From Rhodococcus qingshengii (GTDB lineage Bacteria > Actinomycetota > Actinomycetes > Mycobacteriales > Mycobacteriaceae), in assembly GCF_021025955.1 (NCBI RefSeq), contig NZ_JAJNCL010000011.1, positions 1 to 64,000 of the forward strand: a stretch of DNA of 64,000 nucleotides. Direction: 5' to 3'. Below the pieces are notes generated by a model that made no database searches, had not been told where the DNA came from, and saw only the letters and a list, made by a program, of their open reading frames with translations. Shown here piece by piece: positions 26,450 through 36,458 of the stretch; position 1 is the first letter of the stretch; every line of letters begins with the position of its first letter. Both the position numbers and the translations under genes were made by a program.

Positions 26450-27148
26450 CTAATTTCCGTTCCGTGAGTCCGCACTCAACTCTGTCTCCGAGATCAGGAG
26501 CGCCCGTGCAAGGACGAGGTCGAGCGGAGTGGTGATCTTGAAGGCGAGAGCGTCGCCGGGAATCGTCTGCACCGAAACACCGAGACGCTCGACCAGAGCG
26601 GCATCGTCGGTCGCGGCGACATCACCGGCGTCGTACGCACGCCGCAGGACGTCGGTGGAGAAGCCCTGAGGAGTTTGGACCGCACGCAACTCCGAACGCG
26701 GAGGCGTGCCGGTGACTGCGCCGAGTACGTCGACCGACTTGATCGTGTCGGTAACCGGAAGTACCGGAATGACCGCGGAGCTGCCGGCCTGGAGAGTTTC
26801 GACTACGCGCGCGATCAGCGTCGGCGGCGTCAATGCCCGTGCAGCGTCGTGCACGAGTACAAAATCCGCATCACCGGCAGCACTGAGGCCGGCTCGAACC
26901 GAATCGGTCCTTTCGGCGCCACCACCGACGACATCGACATCCGTCGCACGACCGAGGTCGGCCACGACGGATTCGACCAGTTCAGGCGGCACAATGACAA
27001 CAACGCGGTCGATCGCTCCGGATTTCCGGAGTCCATCGACCGCGCGTGCAAGCATGGTGCACCCACCGAGTTCGACGAATGCCTTGGGTAATTTCTCACC
27101 CAAACGCACTCCCCGACCTGCGGCAGGTACCAGGGCTACTACTGCCAC
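26450..27148 (-). CDS. ispD: 2-C-methyl-D-erythritol 4-phosphate cytidylyltransferase
   Basis: The 232-residue nucleotidyltransferase starts at GTG 27148 with the signature VPAAGRGVRLGEKLPKAF; VLVHDAARAL (about residue 100) and the late LEVR-like ALAFKITTPLDL follow. It performs the CTP-dependent step of the methylerythritol phosphate pathway. carD lies 23 bp upstream in the same direction, as in mycobacteria (Rv3583c-Rv3582c), so the gene is probably read from the carD promoter. Confidence 0.96.
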   Translation of the reverse strand: MAVVALVPAAGRGVRLGEKLPKAFVELGGCTMLARAVDGLRKSGAIDRVVVIVPPELVESVVADLGRATDVDVVGGGAERTDSVRAGLSAAGDADFVLVHDAARALTPPTLIARVVETLQAGSSAVIPVLPVTDTIKSVDVLGAVTGTPPRSELRAVQTPQGFSTDVLRRAYDAGDVAATDDAALVERLGVSVQTIPGDALAFKITTPLDLVLARALLISETELSADSRNGN

Positions 27149-27171
27149 TGTCAGCTTTGGTTGTATTACCG

Positions 27172-27693
<522 letters not shown>

Positions 27694-27925
27694 ACACGTG
27701 AAAGAACCGACCACTCATCAACTGTGCAGGTCAGGGGCATCCTTGCTCGAGCGTAGGGGTTGACAGGGCTTGTTGTACGTGCATTCAACTGGTCTGGAGC
27801 ACCCCTGTGCAACCGACTGAAAGCCCACGCAGACAACCGTTGTGGCGACCCGACGGCCAGCCTGCAGTACCTTATCTACTACTCTGCCTAGTGGAGTGCG
27901 AACCTGACGCCGTGGAGGACAAATC

Positions 27926-28561
27926 GTGACTGCTATCCGTAAGCCGACTCGTCGAGTCGCTACCGCCATTGCACTGGCTGCAGGCGCAGCCATCGCGCTG
28001 TCCGCTTGCGGTTCCGGACAGGTGAGCCAGACCGCCGTCCAGCAGGCCGCCGTGAACGGCAACACCGCCAACCTCGGTGAGATCGCACTGCGCAACGTGC
28101 ACATCGCTTACCCCTCGTCCGAGGAATACAGCATCGAGCCGGGCGGCAACGCCGTGCTCGCGTTCACCATCGTGAACGACAGCGCCGAGACCACGGACAA
28201 GCTCGTCAGTATCACCACCGATTACGCAGCACGCGTCATCGCAGGTGAAGAGGTCGGCGGCTTGACGATCAAGCCGCAGACGTCATTGCAGGCCGGTCAG
28301 TTGCCCGCCGGCGAAGGCGCCGCGACCGAGGCCGAGACCCAGATCAAGAACAACGAAGAGAACGACGACGCACCCGCTGCGCTCACTCTCGTCGTTCTGC
28401 AGGACATCAAGGCAGGCGTTCGCCCGGGCTTGACCGTCCCGATCACCTTCAAGTTCGAGAAGGCCGGTTCGGTCACCGTCGACGTGCCTGTCGATGCCGG
28501 CCCGCAACTCGAGCGCAACGAGTCGGACAAGTCGCCTGACGTTGCAGAAGCTGGGCACTGA
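27926..28561 (+). CDS. lpqE: LpqE-like lipoprotein
   Basis: This 211-residue exported protein starts at GTG 27926 behind GGAGGA. It has an Arg/Lys-containing signal peptide and lipobox ALSAC with the lipidated Cys at residue 28. The mature domain (LRNVHIAYPSSEEYSIEPGG onward) has the beta-rich pattern of the mycobacterial LpqE/PCu(A)C-related group, and the C-terminus is acidic. It is divergent from carD exactly as Rv3584 is from Rv3583c. The function of LpqE is not established. A strong hairpin follows the stop. Confidence 0.85.
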   Translation: MTAIRKPTRRVATAIALAAGAAIALSACGSGQVSQTAVQQAAVNGNTANLGEIALRNVHIAYPSSEEYSIEPGGNAVLAFTIVNDSAETTDKLVSITTDYAARVIAGEEVGGLTIKPQTSLQAGQLPAGEGAATEAETQIKNNEENDDAPAALTLVVLQDIKAGVRPGLTVPITFKFEKAGSVTVDVPVDAGPQLERNESDKSPDVAEAGH

Positions 28562-28614
28562 GCCCCGAATCACCAAGGCGCACACTGCGCCTCGCAGAAC
28601 AATTTCAGCATCGC

Positions 28615-28651
28615 ACTAGAGGCGGGGTCCATGTCGGACCCCGCCTCTAGT
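28615..28651 (+). terminator. Strong 16-bp hairpin between lpqE and radA
   Basis: A perfect 16-bp inverted repeat (28615-28630 and 28636-28651) with a 5-nt loop follows lpqE. There is no T-run after it. It ends only 8 bp before the GTG of radA, leaving no room for a radA promoter downstream of it. Confidence 0.75.
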
Positions 28652-28659
28652 CTGTCCCG

Positions 28660-30093
28660 GTGGCCAAAGTGAAATCGAACTACCGATGCTCCGAATGCCA
28701 GTCGGTAGTGCCCAAATGGGTCGGTAGATGTCCGGACTGCGACTCGTGGGGCTCGATGACCGAGGTCGCCGTCGTGGCACCCGTCGCCAGTCGCGCCGGC
28801 GCTTCACTCGCGAAAGCGGGGTCAAGCGCCGTACTACCCACGACGCCGGCCACCCCGTTGACACAGATCGACAGCACCTCGACGCAGGCCAAGCCCACCG
28901 GAATCGGCGAACTGGACCGCGTCCTCGGCGGTGGAGTCGTTCCGGGCTCCGTAGTTCTGCTCGCGGGAGAGCCCGGTGTCGGAAAATCGACGCTACTTCT
29001 CGAGGTCGTCTACCGCTGGGCGATGCGCAGCGAAGATGATCGAGCGTTGTACGTCACGGGCGAGGAGTCTGCCGGTCAGGTCCGACTTCGGGCAGATCGC
29101 ACCAACTCTGTCCACGAACGGATGTATCTGGCGGCCGAATCCGATCTCGCGACCATCCTCGGCCACATCGAGCAGGTCAAGCCGACCCTGGTCATCGTCG
29201 ACTCGGTGCAGACCATGCTTGCTGCCGACGTCGACGGAGTCGTCGGCGGCGTGACTCAGGTCAAGGCCGTCACCAGCGCCCTGACCTCCCTGGCAAAGGC
29301 CAGCGGAATCCCGGTGCTTCTGATCGGCCACGTCACCAAGGACGGCGCCGTCGCCGGTCCGCGCTCGCTCGAGCATCTCGTGGACGTGGTTCTGCACTTC
29401 GAAGGTGACAAGCACTCCACCCTGCGCATGGTCCGCGGCGTCAAGAACAGATTCGGTGCGGCCGACGAGGTGGGATGCTTCGAGCTGAGCGAGCAGGGCA
29501 TCAACGAGATCAGCGATCCGTCCGGCCTGTTCCTGCATCACCGTGAAGAAGCCGTGGAAGGCACTGCCGTCACAGTGATGATGGACGGTAAGCGACCTCT
29601 ACTCGGTGAAGTTCAGGCCCTCGTCGCCGCCACGCCTCTACCGACACCTCGCCGAGCCGTCAGCGGGCTCGACACCGCCCGTGTGGCCATGGTTCTGGCC
29701 GTGTTGGAGCGCCGCGTCGGAGTGTCGATCTCGAAGGCCGACGTCTACGCCGCGACCGTCGGCGGCATGCGGATGACCGAGCCGGGTGCCGATCTGGCTC
29801 TCGCCATAGCGGTCGCTTCCGCTGTGAAAGCCAAACCCGTCCCCAAGGGGCTCGTCATCCTCGGCGAGGTCGGACTCGCCGGAGAGGTTCGACGAGTTGC
29901 CGGCGTCAACCGGCGGCTGATCGAAGCTGCACGATTGGGATTCACCAGCGCCATCGTGCCGGTCGATTCCGGCCCGAACATTCCCGGCATGCGCGTCAAC
30001 GAAGTCGCGAACCTGGCCGAGGCACTCGCCTATGCCGGATTGATGGGCGGCAAACAAGCCCCGTCTCGCCCCAAGCTCACTCCGGTGAAATGA
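28660..30093 (+). CDS. radA: DNA repair protein RadA (Sms)
   Basis: The 477-residue protein starts at GTG 28660. It has an N-terminal four-cysteine zinc finger (CSEC...CPDC, residues 8-28), a RecA-like ATPase with Walker [10 protein letters not shown] (about 100) and the RadA-specific [12 protein letters not shown] (about 265), and a C-terminal Lon-like domain with [12 protein letters not shown]. RadA drives branch migration during recombinational repair. It corresponds to Rv3585 and is followed two genes later by disA, a conserved neighbourhood. Expression must pass the hairpin at 28615-28651 or start inside it. Confidence 0.95.
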   Translation: MAKVKSNYRCSECQSVVPKWVGRCPDCDSWGSMTEVAVVAPVASRAGASLAKAGSSAVLPTTPATPLTQIDSTSTQAKPTGIGELDRVLGGGVVPGSVVLLAGEPGVGKSTLLLEVVYRWAMRSEDDRALYVTGEESAGQVRLRADRTNSVHERMYLAAESDLATILGHIEQVKPTLVIVDSVQTMLAADVDGVVGGVTQVKAVTSALTSLAKASGIPVLLIGHVTKDGAVAGPRSLEHLVDVVLHFEGDKHSTLRMVRGVKNRFGAADEVGCFELSEQGINEISDPSGLFLHHREEAVEGTAVTVMMDGKRPLLGEVQALVAATPLPTPRRAVSGLDTARVAMVLAVLERRVGVSISKADVYAATVGGMRMTEPGADLALAIAVASAVKAKPVPKGLVILGEVGLAGEVRRVAGVNRRLIEAARLGFTSAIVPVDSGPNIPGMRVNEVANLAEALAYAGLMGGKQAPSRPKLTPVK

Positions 30094-30116
30094 CCGGCCT
30101 CCGGCCGACTTCCGCG

Positions 30117-30677
30117 TCAGACCGACGAGGTGCCGAACGGGGAAGTCGGTTCGCCGTCCACGAACTCCTTGGTCTTGGCGAAGTGTTCCGAGGTGATGGT
30201 CAGGAACAGTCCTCGGGAGGTTCCCACCACCCTGTCCGGATCCGCTGTCGGACCTTCGACGATCACCGCTTCCGCGCTGGTGTAGACCTTGCGGCGCAAA
30301 ACGCCGTCGATGCGAGCCCGGAATTCGAGCACCGATCCCAACGGGATCGGCCGGGCGAAGTCGATCTCGAGGTGCCCGGTCACCACCGGTGAGCCGAGAG
30401 CCATGCATGCCATGCCCTGAGCCTCGTCGAAAGCCGTCGACAGAATGCCGCCGTGAATGACACCCGGACCACCCTGATACTTCTTGGCGACCTCCAGACG
30501 ACCGGTCACTTCCAGCCCGCTACCGGCCATGAAACTCATCGCCATTCCCGCAGGCTGGTCGTCGCCGCAGCCGAAGCATTTCGACCAGTGCTGAGGCAGC
30601 TTCTCGCCGGCGGCCGGAAAGAATTCGGTCGGCTCCGGGAGGGTCAGGTCGTCAGGCAGGGTCCAGGTACTACTCAT
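30117..30677 (-). CDS. PaaI-type hot-dog thioesterase
   Basis: This 186-residue protein carries the hot-dog thioesterase motif PGVIHGGILSTAFDEAQG (about residues 70-87). It also has a CFGCG segment near residue 34 that is common in actinobacterial members. It probably hydrolyses an acyl-CoA of unknown chain. It is convergent with radA and divergent from disA, interrupting the radA-disA pair on the opposite strand. No specific substrate can be given. Confidence 0.8.
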   Translation of the reverse strand: MSSTWTLPDDLTLPEPTEFFPAAGEKLPQHWSKCFGCGDDQPAGMAMSFMAGSGLEVTGRLEVAKKYQGGPGVIHGGILSTAFDEAQGMACMALGSPVVTGHLEIDFARPIPLGSVLEFRARIDGVLRRKVYTSAEAVIVEGPTADPDRVVGTSRGLFLTITSEHFAKTKEFVDGEPTSPFGTSSV

Positions 30678-30761
30678 GGATAGGTAATCTAAACGGGGAT
30701 CAGTCCGGCGCAGGCATCGGACCCGACCGAAGTGACATCGACCTCAGCAGGGAGTTTCTCA

Positions 30762-31859
30762 ATGATCAGTGCGATGGCGGACACACAGTCGTCGTCGGCA
30801 TTGCGAGAGACCATCGCCAGGTTGGCGCCGGGTACGGCGTTGCGAGACGGGCTCGAACGCATACTTCGCGGTCGTACCGGCGCGCTGATCGTCCTCGGAT
30901 ACGACGAGGAGATGGAAGCGCTGTGTGACGGCGGATTCAATCTCGACGTGGAGTTCGCCCCGACTCGCTTGCGTGAACTCTCGAAGATGGACGGCGCCGT
31001 CGTCCTCTCGACCGACGGCACACGCATCGTGCGTGCCAATGTCCAACTCGTTCCCGATCACAAGATTCCCACCGTCGAATCCGGTACCAGGCACCGCGCC
31101 GCCGAGCGCACGGCGATTCAAACCGGCTATCCCGTGGTCTCGGTCAGCCAGTCGATGTCGATCGTCAGTGTGTACGTCGGCGGTATCCGGCATGTCATCG
31201 ACGGATCGGCCACCATACTTTCGCGTGCCAACCAGGCCGTCGCCACGCTCGAACGATACAAAGCGCGACTCGACGAAGTGACACGGCAACTGTCGGTCGT
31301 CGAGATCGAGGATTTCGTGACCCTGCGCGACGCGTTGACAGTCGTGCAGCGGCTCGAAATGGTTCGCCGTGTGTCGATCGAGATCGAGCAGGACGTTCTC
31401 GAGCTCGGCACCGACGGTCGCCAGCTTGCATTGCAGCTCGAGGAGCTGGTCGGCGACAACGACATTGCACGTCAACTGATCGTTCGGGACTACCTTGCCG
31501 GCCCTGAACCCATCGGCACCGCGGCGATGGACAACGTCCTCGTCGCACTCGATCGCGTCACCGACGCCGACCTCCTCGATCTCACGACTCTTGCGCGGGT
31601 TCTCGGTTATCCGGGAACGATCGAAGCACTCGACACTCCGATGACCCCTCGCGGATACCGCGTGCTGATGCGTGTACCTCGATTGCAGTTCCATCAGATC
31701 CACCGGTTGGTCGGATCCTTCGGCACTCTCCAGTCGCTGCTGGCCGCTACGGCTGCCGATCTGCAGTCGGTCGAGGGCATCGGCGGGCTGTGGGCCCGTC
31801 ACATACGTGAGGGACTTTCCCGGCTCGCGGAGACGTCGATCACCGGATCGTTCAACTAG
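30762..31859 (+). CDS. disA: DNA integrity scanning diadenylate cyclase DisA
   Basis: The 365-residue protein is started at ATG 30762 because AGGGAG lies seven bases upstream; a GTG at 30732 would add a non-conserved tail. The diadenylate cyclase domain (about 15-150) contains the active-site motifs DGAVVLS and GTRHRAAE. A helical linker and a C-terminal helix-hairpin-helix DNA-binding domain ([19 protein letters not shown]) follow. DisA makes cyclic di-AMP from two ATP and responds to branched DNA. It corresponds to Rv3586. Confidence 0.96.
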   Translation: MISAMADTQSSSALRETIARLAPGTALRDGLERILRGRTGALIVLGYDEEMEALCDGGFNLDVEFAPTRLRELSKMDGAVVLSTDGTRIVRANVQLVPDHKIPTVESGTRHRAAERTAIQTGYPVVSVSQSMSIVSVYVGGIRHVIDGSATILSRANQAVATLERYKARLDEVTRQLSVVEIEDFVTLRDALTVVQRLEMVRRVSIEIEQDVLELGTDGRQLALQLEELVGDNDIARQLIVRDYLAGPEPIGTAAMDNVLVALDRVTDADLLDLTTLARVLGYPGTIEALDTPMTPRGYRVLMRVPRLQFHQIHRLVGSFGTLQSLLAATAADLQSVEGIGGLWARHIREGLSRLAETSITGSFN

Positions 31860-31880
31860 CGGGCCCGGTCAGGCTCGCTC

Positions 31881-32636
31881 TCACGCGATGTTGAACGGCT
31901 CCGGGGAGCTTCGCAATGCGCCGAGCTGACCGACAACCGTGTACGCGCCTGCGCCCACCGGATTGCGCTCGGGATTCTGCGCGGTCGCGCACTCGGGGTT
32001 CGACGTCGTGGCCGACCAGGCGACCTTGAACGCGGCTTGCTCACCCGGAGCGAGATTGCGCACGTCGGCAGCGGGCTGTGGGTAGCAGTCGACGTTGGAC
32101 CACAGACGGGTCTTGCCGTCGATGCTGTAGACGAGCACCTGCTGAAGGCCGCCCGCCAGATCTCGATCACAGGGTGCCGACCCGATATTGGTGATGACGA
32201 TCGTGAACGACGGCTCTTCGCCGGGAGCAAAGGTCGCCTTGTCTGCGGTTGCCTTGACCGCCAGCGACGAGTCGGCGCACTGACCGGCCGGGACCGGGGC
32301 CCCGGTGGTCGACGAAGACGACGACGAAGACGAAGAAGATCCCGAAGCCTGCGTGCCCGAGCCGCCCGAGCCGCCCGAACCTCCGGCAGCACCGCCACCC
32401 GAGCCACCGCCACCGTCCGGTGCGTTGGATCCGGAAGGGTTGGGGGTGAAGGAGACGTCTGTTGTCAGCGAGGAACTCGCAGCGGCCGAATCGGCCTCTG
32501 GGGTATCACTTCCACCGCCGAAGAGGGCGGACGCCGCCCAGATGATCAACGCCAGCGCAATAACGGCGGCACCAATGGCCAGCGCCCGGCGACGCCAGTA
32601 GATCTCAGGGGGCAGTGGTCCATTCGGTTCCAACAC
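31881..32636 (-). CDS. Single-pass membrane protein with Ser/Gly-rich linker (Rv3587c-like)
   Basis: This 251-residue protein has a short cytoplasmic N-terminus, one membrane segment (about residues 19-40), a long Ser/Gly/Ala low-complexity linker (about 45-115, including a run of serines), and a folded exported domain (about 118-250) with three or more cysteines and a TFAPGEEPSFTIVITN motif. It resembles conserved mycobacterial membrane protein Rv3587c by position, length and architecture. The role is unknown. The exported domain looks like a beta-sandwich. Confidence 0.78.
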   Translation of the reverse strand: MLEPNGPLPPEIYWRRRALAIGAAVIALALIIWAASALFGGGSDTPEADSAAASSSLTTDVSFTPNPSGSNAPDGGGGSGGGAAGGSGGSGGSGTQASGSSSSSSSSSSTTGAPVPAGQCADSSLAVKATADKATFAPGEEPSFTIVITNIGSAPCDRDLAGGLQQVLVYSIDGKTRLWSNVDCYPQPAADVRNLAPGEQAAFKVAWSATTSNPECATAQNPERNPVGAGAYTVVGQLGALRSSPEPFNIA

Positions 32637-32733
32637 GGACTCAACGGTAGTTGGCTCAGGGTCGACTAACCGTCAGCTGAGACGGCGTGTCGGTACCCAT
32701 TGTCCGGCACCAGGGATCACTGCCCCGGAAGAT

Positions 32734-33363
32734 CTAACCCTCGACGCTCTCGCCGATGTCGCCGACAGCGCCCTGAACACGCATGTGACCGTCGGACAAT
32801 GTGTACGTGACGCCGACGATCGCGCACGCACCCTTGTCCACCTTGTCGGCGATGATCCGGGACCTCTGCATGATCAACGAGCCGGTCTCCACGACGTGAC
32901 GACCTTCGAGTTCGTCGACGGTGGACAAGCCTTCGTTGCGGCCCATCAGGATGGACGGAGCAACACGCTCGACCACGCTGCGAATGAAGCCGTCGGGAAC
33001 CGCACCCTTGTCCAGGGCGTCGAGCGTTGCCTTCACGGCACCGCAACCGTCGTGACCGAGGACGACGATGAGCGGCACGTTGAGCACGTGAACGGCGTAC
33101 TCGATCGAACCGAGAACCGAATCGTCGAGTACATGACCGGCCGTACGCACGACGAACATGTCGCCGAGGCCCTGGTCGAAGATGATCTCGGCGGCTACGC
33201 GCGAATCACCGCAACCGAACAGCACCGCTGTGGGGTGCTGCCCGTCGACGAGTTTCGCGCGGTCGGCGATTCCCTGGCTGGGATGGATGGATGCGTCGTT
33301 GACAAATCGCTCGTTGCCTTCGCGAAGAGACTTCCAAGCGGAAATGGGGCTTGATCGTGGCAT
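32734..33363 (-). CDS. canB: Beta-class carbonic anhydrase
   Basis: The 209-residue beta-carbonic anhydrase has the zinc ligands in FGCGDSRV (Cys and the Asp/Arg dyad, about residue 50) and LGHDGCGAV (His and Cys, about 105). It interconverts CO2 and bicarbonate for carboxylases and pH control. It corresponds to Rv3588c (CanB). In M. tuberculosis mutY lies next to it; here an mce operon separates the two. Confidence 0.94.
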   Translation of the reverse strand: MPRSSPISAWKSLREGNERFVNDASIHPSQGIADRAKLVDGQHPTAVLFGCGDSRVAAEIIFDQGLGDMFVVRTAGHVLDDSVLGSIEYAVHVLNVPLIVVLGHDGCGAVKATLDALDKGAVPDGFIRSVVERVAPSILMGRNEGLSTVDELEGRHVVETGSLIMQRSRIIADKVDKGACAIVGVTYTLSDGHMRVQGAVGDIGESVEG

Positions 33364-33592
33364 TCACTCATTGTGCACCCGCTGCATTTCGGACTCTCGC
33401 CGGGAAGGTTGCGTAGACGCAAACGAAAGTTCCGCGTCGACATTCACACCTTGTGATGAAGCAGCCGAATTGGAACTTACTTCAGAGTCAGTTTCCTGAT
33501 ACCGTCTCCGAACGTGACCTGGAGCACTTCGAACTTCCGAATGTGATCGAAGAAACCCGACCAGAACGATTCGGCCGGAAAGGGGGGATGGC

Positions 33593-34432
33593 GTGAGCAC
33601 CGAACTTGGAAAAACCGGGGACACAACACCTGCCTCCCCGGCCAAGACGAATATGTTCTCGAACCTGCTCTCCGAGATCGGACTGCTGTTCACCTTCACC
33701 GTGCGCGTGTGCGTTGCTGCGGTCACGACCCTGCGACGCAGGCGCCTCGCCTGGCGTGAAGCGCTCGACCAGATGTGGTTTCTCGCCCATGTCACCTCGG
33801 TCGCGTCTGCTCTGGTGATGATTCCCCTCGGCGTGGGAGTAGCACTGCAGATCGGTGCGCTGGCAGATCAAATCGGCGCGGGTGCGTACAGCGGTGCCGT
33901 CGTCGCCTTCCTCATCATCGGACAGGCCGGACCTCTGGTGTGCGCCCTGATCATTGCCGGCGTCGGCGGTTCCGCGATCTGCGCAGACCTGGGAGCGCGA
34001 ACGATCCGTGAAGAAATCGACGCCCTCGAAGTGCTGGGTCTACCCGTGCTCGAACGACTGGTCGTGCCCCGGATGATCGCGATCGCGATCGTCTGCCTCC
34101 TACTGAATTCGATAGTTCTCGTAATCGGTTTGGGTGCAAGTCTCTTCGTTCACGTCCTGATACTCGACGGCAACGCACAGAGCTTCCTACGCAATCTCGT
34201 CCAATTCAGTCAACCCAGCGACTTCGTCGTCTCCGGCATCAAAGCCGTTGCCTTTGCTCTCATCTCGGGAATCGTGGCCTGCTACAAGGGCTTGACCGTC
34301 AAGCGTGGAGCCCAAGGCGTCGGCGATGCCGTCAACGAGACCGTGGTGCTCTCGTTTGTCCTCGTGTTCGTCGCCAACCTCGCGATCACCCAGTTCTACC
34401 CGCTGTTCGTCTCGGTGAAAGGTGCCTATTGA
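33593..34432 (+). CDS. yrbEA: YrbE-family ABC permease of the Mce transporter (first)
   Basis: This 279-residue MlaE/YrbE permease starts at GTG 33593, just after a GGGGGG patch. It has about five to six membrane segments and the conserved ISALEV-like EEIDALEVLGLPVLERLVVPR loop around residues 140-160 (given here as its key portion EEIDALEV). It is the first gene of a nine-gene mce operon. With YrbEB it forms the membrane channel of a lipid importer, powered by an MceG-type ATPase encoded elsewhere. Which mce paralogue this is cannot be read from sequence alone. Confidence 0.92.
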   Translation: MSTELGKTGDTTPASPAKTNMFSNLLSEIGLLFTFTVRVCVAAVTTLRRRRLAWREALDQMWFLAHVTSVASALVMIPLGVGVALQIGALADQIGAGAYSGAVVAFLIIGQAGPLVCALIIAGVGGSAICADLGARTIREEIDALEVLGLPVLERLVVPRMIAIAIVCLLLNSIVLVIGLGASLFVHVLILDGNAQSFLRNLVQFSQPSDFVVSGIKAVAFALISGIVACYKGLTVKRGAQGVGDAVNETVVLSFVLVFVANLAITQFYPLFVSVKGAY

Positions 34433-35277
34433 TGCACCTTCCCATCGCAATTCGTGCCAAGCGGGTCAGTTCGCGCACCGTCGACGGATTGAGTCGACTC
34501 GGCGATCAGTTCACCTTCCACGCGCGCGTGATCACCTCGATTCCGGCAACCCTCAAGCGCTACTGGCGTGAAGTTGCCCGTCTGGTTGCACAGGTGGCAT
34601 TCGGTTCGGGCACCCTGCTCGCCGGCGGCGGCAGCGTCGTCGTCATCTTCGCGATCTCGTTCTTCGCCGGTTCCCAGATCGGCCTCGAGGGCTACCGCGG
34701 GCTCAACCTCGTCGGCCTCGCTCCACTGTCGGGGGTGATGTCCGCCATCGCGAACACTCGCGAGGTCGCACCGCTCGTTGCCGCAATCACCTTGGCAGCC
34801 AAAGTCGGAACCGGATTCACCGCGCAACTCGGCGCCATGCGGATCTCCGAGGAAATCGACGCTCTCGAGGTCATGGCGATTCCCTCACTGCGGTATCTGG
34901 TCACCACCCGAATGATCGCGGCACTCATCGCGGTGGTCCCGCTGTACCTCGTCGGCCTGTTTGCCTCGTATATGGCAACGGCGCTTGCGGTGATCCGGGT
35001 CAAAGGTCAGTCCGAGGGAACGTACGGGTACTACTTCAGTCTTTTCCTCTCTCCCAACGACATCTGGTTGTCCTTGATAAAAGTCATGGTGTTCGCGGTC
35101 GTCGTGACCCTCGTGCACTGCTACTACGGTTACACCGCGACGGGTGGACCTGAAGGCGTCGGCCGAGCAGCCGGGCGAGCGCTGCGCACCAGCATCGTCT
35201 TCCTGGCCTTCACCGACGTCGCCATGACCATCGCGCTGTGGGGACTCAAACCTCAGGTACCCGGGTTGACCGGATGA
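34432..35277 (+). CDS. yrbEB: YrbE-family ABC permease of the Mce transporter (second)
   Basis: This 281-residue permease starts at the ATG of a TGATG overlap with the first permease; a TTG one codon earlier is also open. It has the same MlaE fold, with EEIDALEVMAIPSLRYLVTTR around residue 143, and several hydrophobic segments. It pairs with YrbEA. Its stop overlaps the mceA start (ATGA), keeping the whole operon translationally coupled. Confidence 0.92.
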   Translation: MHLPIAIRAKRVSSRTVDGLSRLGDQFTFHARVITSIPATLKRYWREVARLVAQVAFGSGTLLAGGGSVVVIFAISFFAGSQIGLEGYRGLNLVGLAPLSGVMSAIANTREVAPLVAAITLAAKVGTGFTAQLGAMRISEEIDALEVMAIPSLRYLVTTRMIAALIAVVPLYLVGLFASYMATALAVIRVKGQSEGTYGYYFSLFLSPNDIWLSLIKVMVFAVVVTLVHCYYGYTATGGPEGVGRAAGRALRTSIVFLAFTDVAMTIALWGLKPQVPGLTG

Positions 35278-36458
35278 TCGTCACCGGCACCAGTCGAATT
35301 GCGTTGGCACTGCGTGGTTTACTTGCGGTCGCCGCGCTGATCGTCGCCTACGTCTTCTTGTTCAGCAGAGGTACGGACACGTTCAGTTCCGCACCGCAGG
35401 TCAGTGCTGTCGTCCCCGCCAGCGCCGGTGCGCTGCGAGTCGGATCCTCGGTTCAGTACCGCGGCGTCGTCGTCGGTTCGGTGGCCGACATCGAGCCGGG
35501 CACCACCGCGTCCACCGTCTCACTCGCAATCGACGAGGGTGCGTTCGAGGACATACCGTCGACAAGCCAGGTGCGGCTGATGCCCCGCAACATCTTCGGC
35601 GACTTCTTCGTAGACCTGATTCAACCCGACGGACTCTCCCGTGGCCCTGCTCTCGCGCCGGGTACGGAGTTGGTCTCGGATCAGTCCGAGGTCGCGGTCC
35701 AGCTCTACCAATCGATCTCGCGGATCTACTCGCTCGTTTCTTCCCTCGACCCCGCCGACATCAACGTCGCGCTCACGGCAGTCTCGGACGCGATGAGCGG
35801 CAAGGGAAACCAGATCGGTGAATCTCTCGATTCAGTTCACCACGCGTTGGTCGGTGCGCAGCCGGTCATCGACGGGCTCGGTGACGACCTCGACGACATA
35901 GCCACCCTCGCCGACAGTCTCTCGTCGAGTGCGCCGGACATGCTCGCCGCATTCGAGAACTCCATCACCACATCCAAAACCGTCGTCGAGAAATCCGACG
36001 GATTGGCGTCGCTTCTGCGAGCCGGTACCAGCACGGGTTCTACTGCCGCGACTGTGATCGGTGACAATCGTGACCGCATGATCACCGTGATCGACGACGC
36101 CGATTCCCTCACCGGCGCAATCACTTCACGACCCGACCACATCACCACCTTCTACACCGGCCTGCGCAATCTCACGATCAAGCTTCCGCCGGCGTTGGCG
36201 CAGGGCCCATGGCTGAGCACCGATCTGCGCCTGTCCGTCACAGATCTGTACCCGTACGGCAAAACCGACTGCCCACAATACGACGCGGCCCGCGGCCCCA
36301 ACTGCCCTGCCGCCGCAGCCGCGTTCGGTGGAACAGTCGGACCGGTCGGCAGTCCCGTCGAACAGTCGCTGATCGCAGCTCTCACTCAGGGCGGTACAGC
36401 GTTGGACACTCTGGTGGCCGGGCCGGTACTTCGTGGCACGACGGTGGTGAGCGAATGA
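35274..36458 (+). CDS. mceA: MceA-position Mce family protein
   Basis: The 394-residue protein starts at ATG 35274; an upstream in-frame GTG adds no conserved sequence. One N-terminal membrane segment (about 10-32) is followed by an MlaD/Mce domain (about 40-120) and a helical coiled region. The C-terminal part has a Cys pair (DCPQYDAARGPNC). Mce proteins form a hexameric tunnel across the cell envelope for hydrophobic cargo; position A is the first of six. It overlaps both neighbours by 4 bp. Confidence 0.9.
   Translation: MIVTGTSRIALALRGLLAVAALIVAYVFLFSRGTDTFSSAPQVSAVVPASAGALRVGSSVQYRGVVVGSVADIEPGTTASTVSLAIDEGAFEDIPSTSQVRLMPRNIFGDFFVDLIQPDGLSRGPALAPGTELVSDQSEVAVQLYQSISRIYSLVSSLDPADINVALTAVSDAMSGKGNQIGESLDSVHHALVGAQPVIDGLGDDLDDIATLADSLSSSAPDMLAAFENSITTSKTVVEKSDGLASLLRAGTSTGSTAATVIGDNRDRMITVIDDADSLTGAITSRPDHITTFYTGLRNLTIKLPPALAQGPWLSTDLRLSVTDLYPYGKTDCPQYDAARGPNCPAAAAAFGGTVGPVGSPVEQSLIAALTQGGTALDTLVAGPVLRGTTVVSE

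Noticed and set aside
30762-31859. Possible c-di-AMP (ydaO-type) riboswitch linked to disA
   Set aside because: The surrounding gaps are short and show none of the conserved riboswitch segments.
33364-33592. KstR-type operator before the mce operon
   Set aside because: No sequence fitting TnnAACnnGTTnnA was found in this gap, so cholesterol control of this mce operon is not supported.
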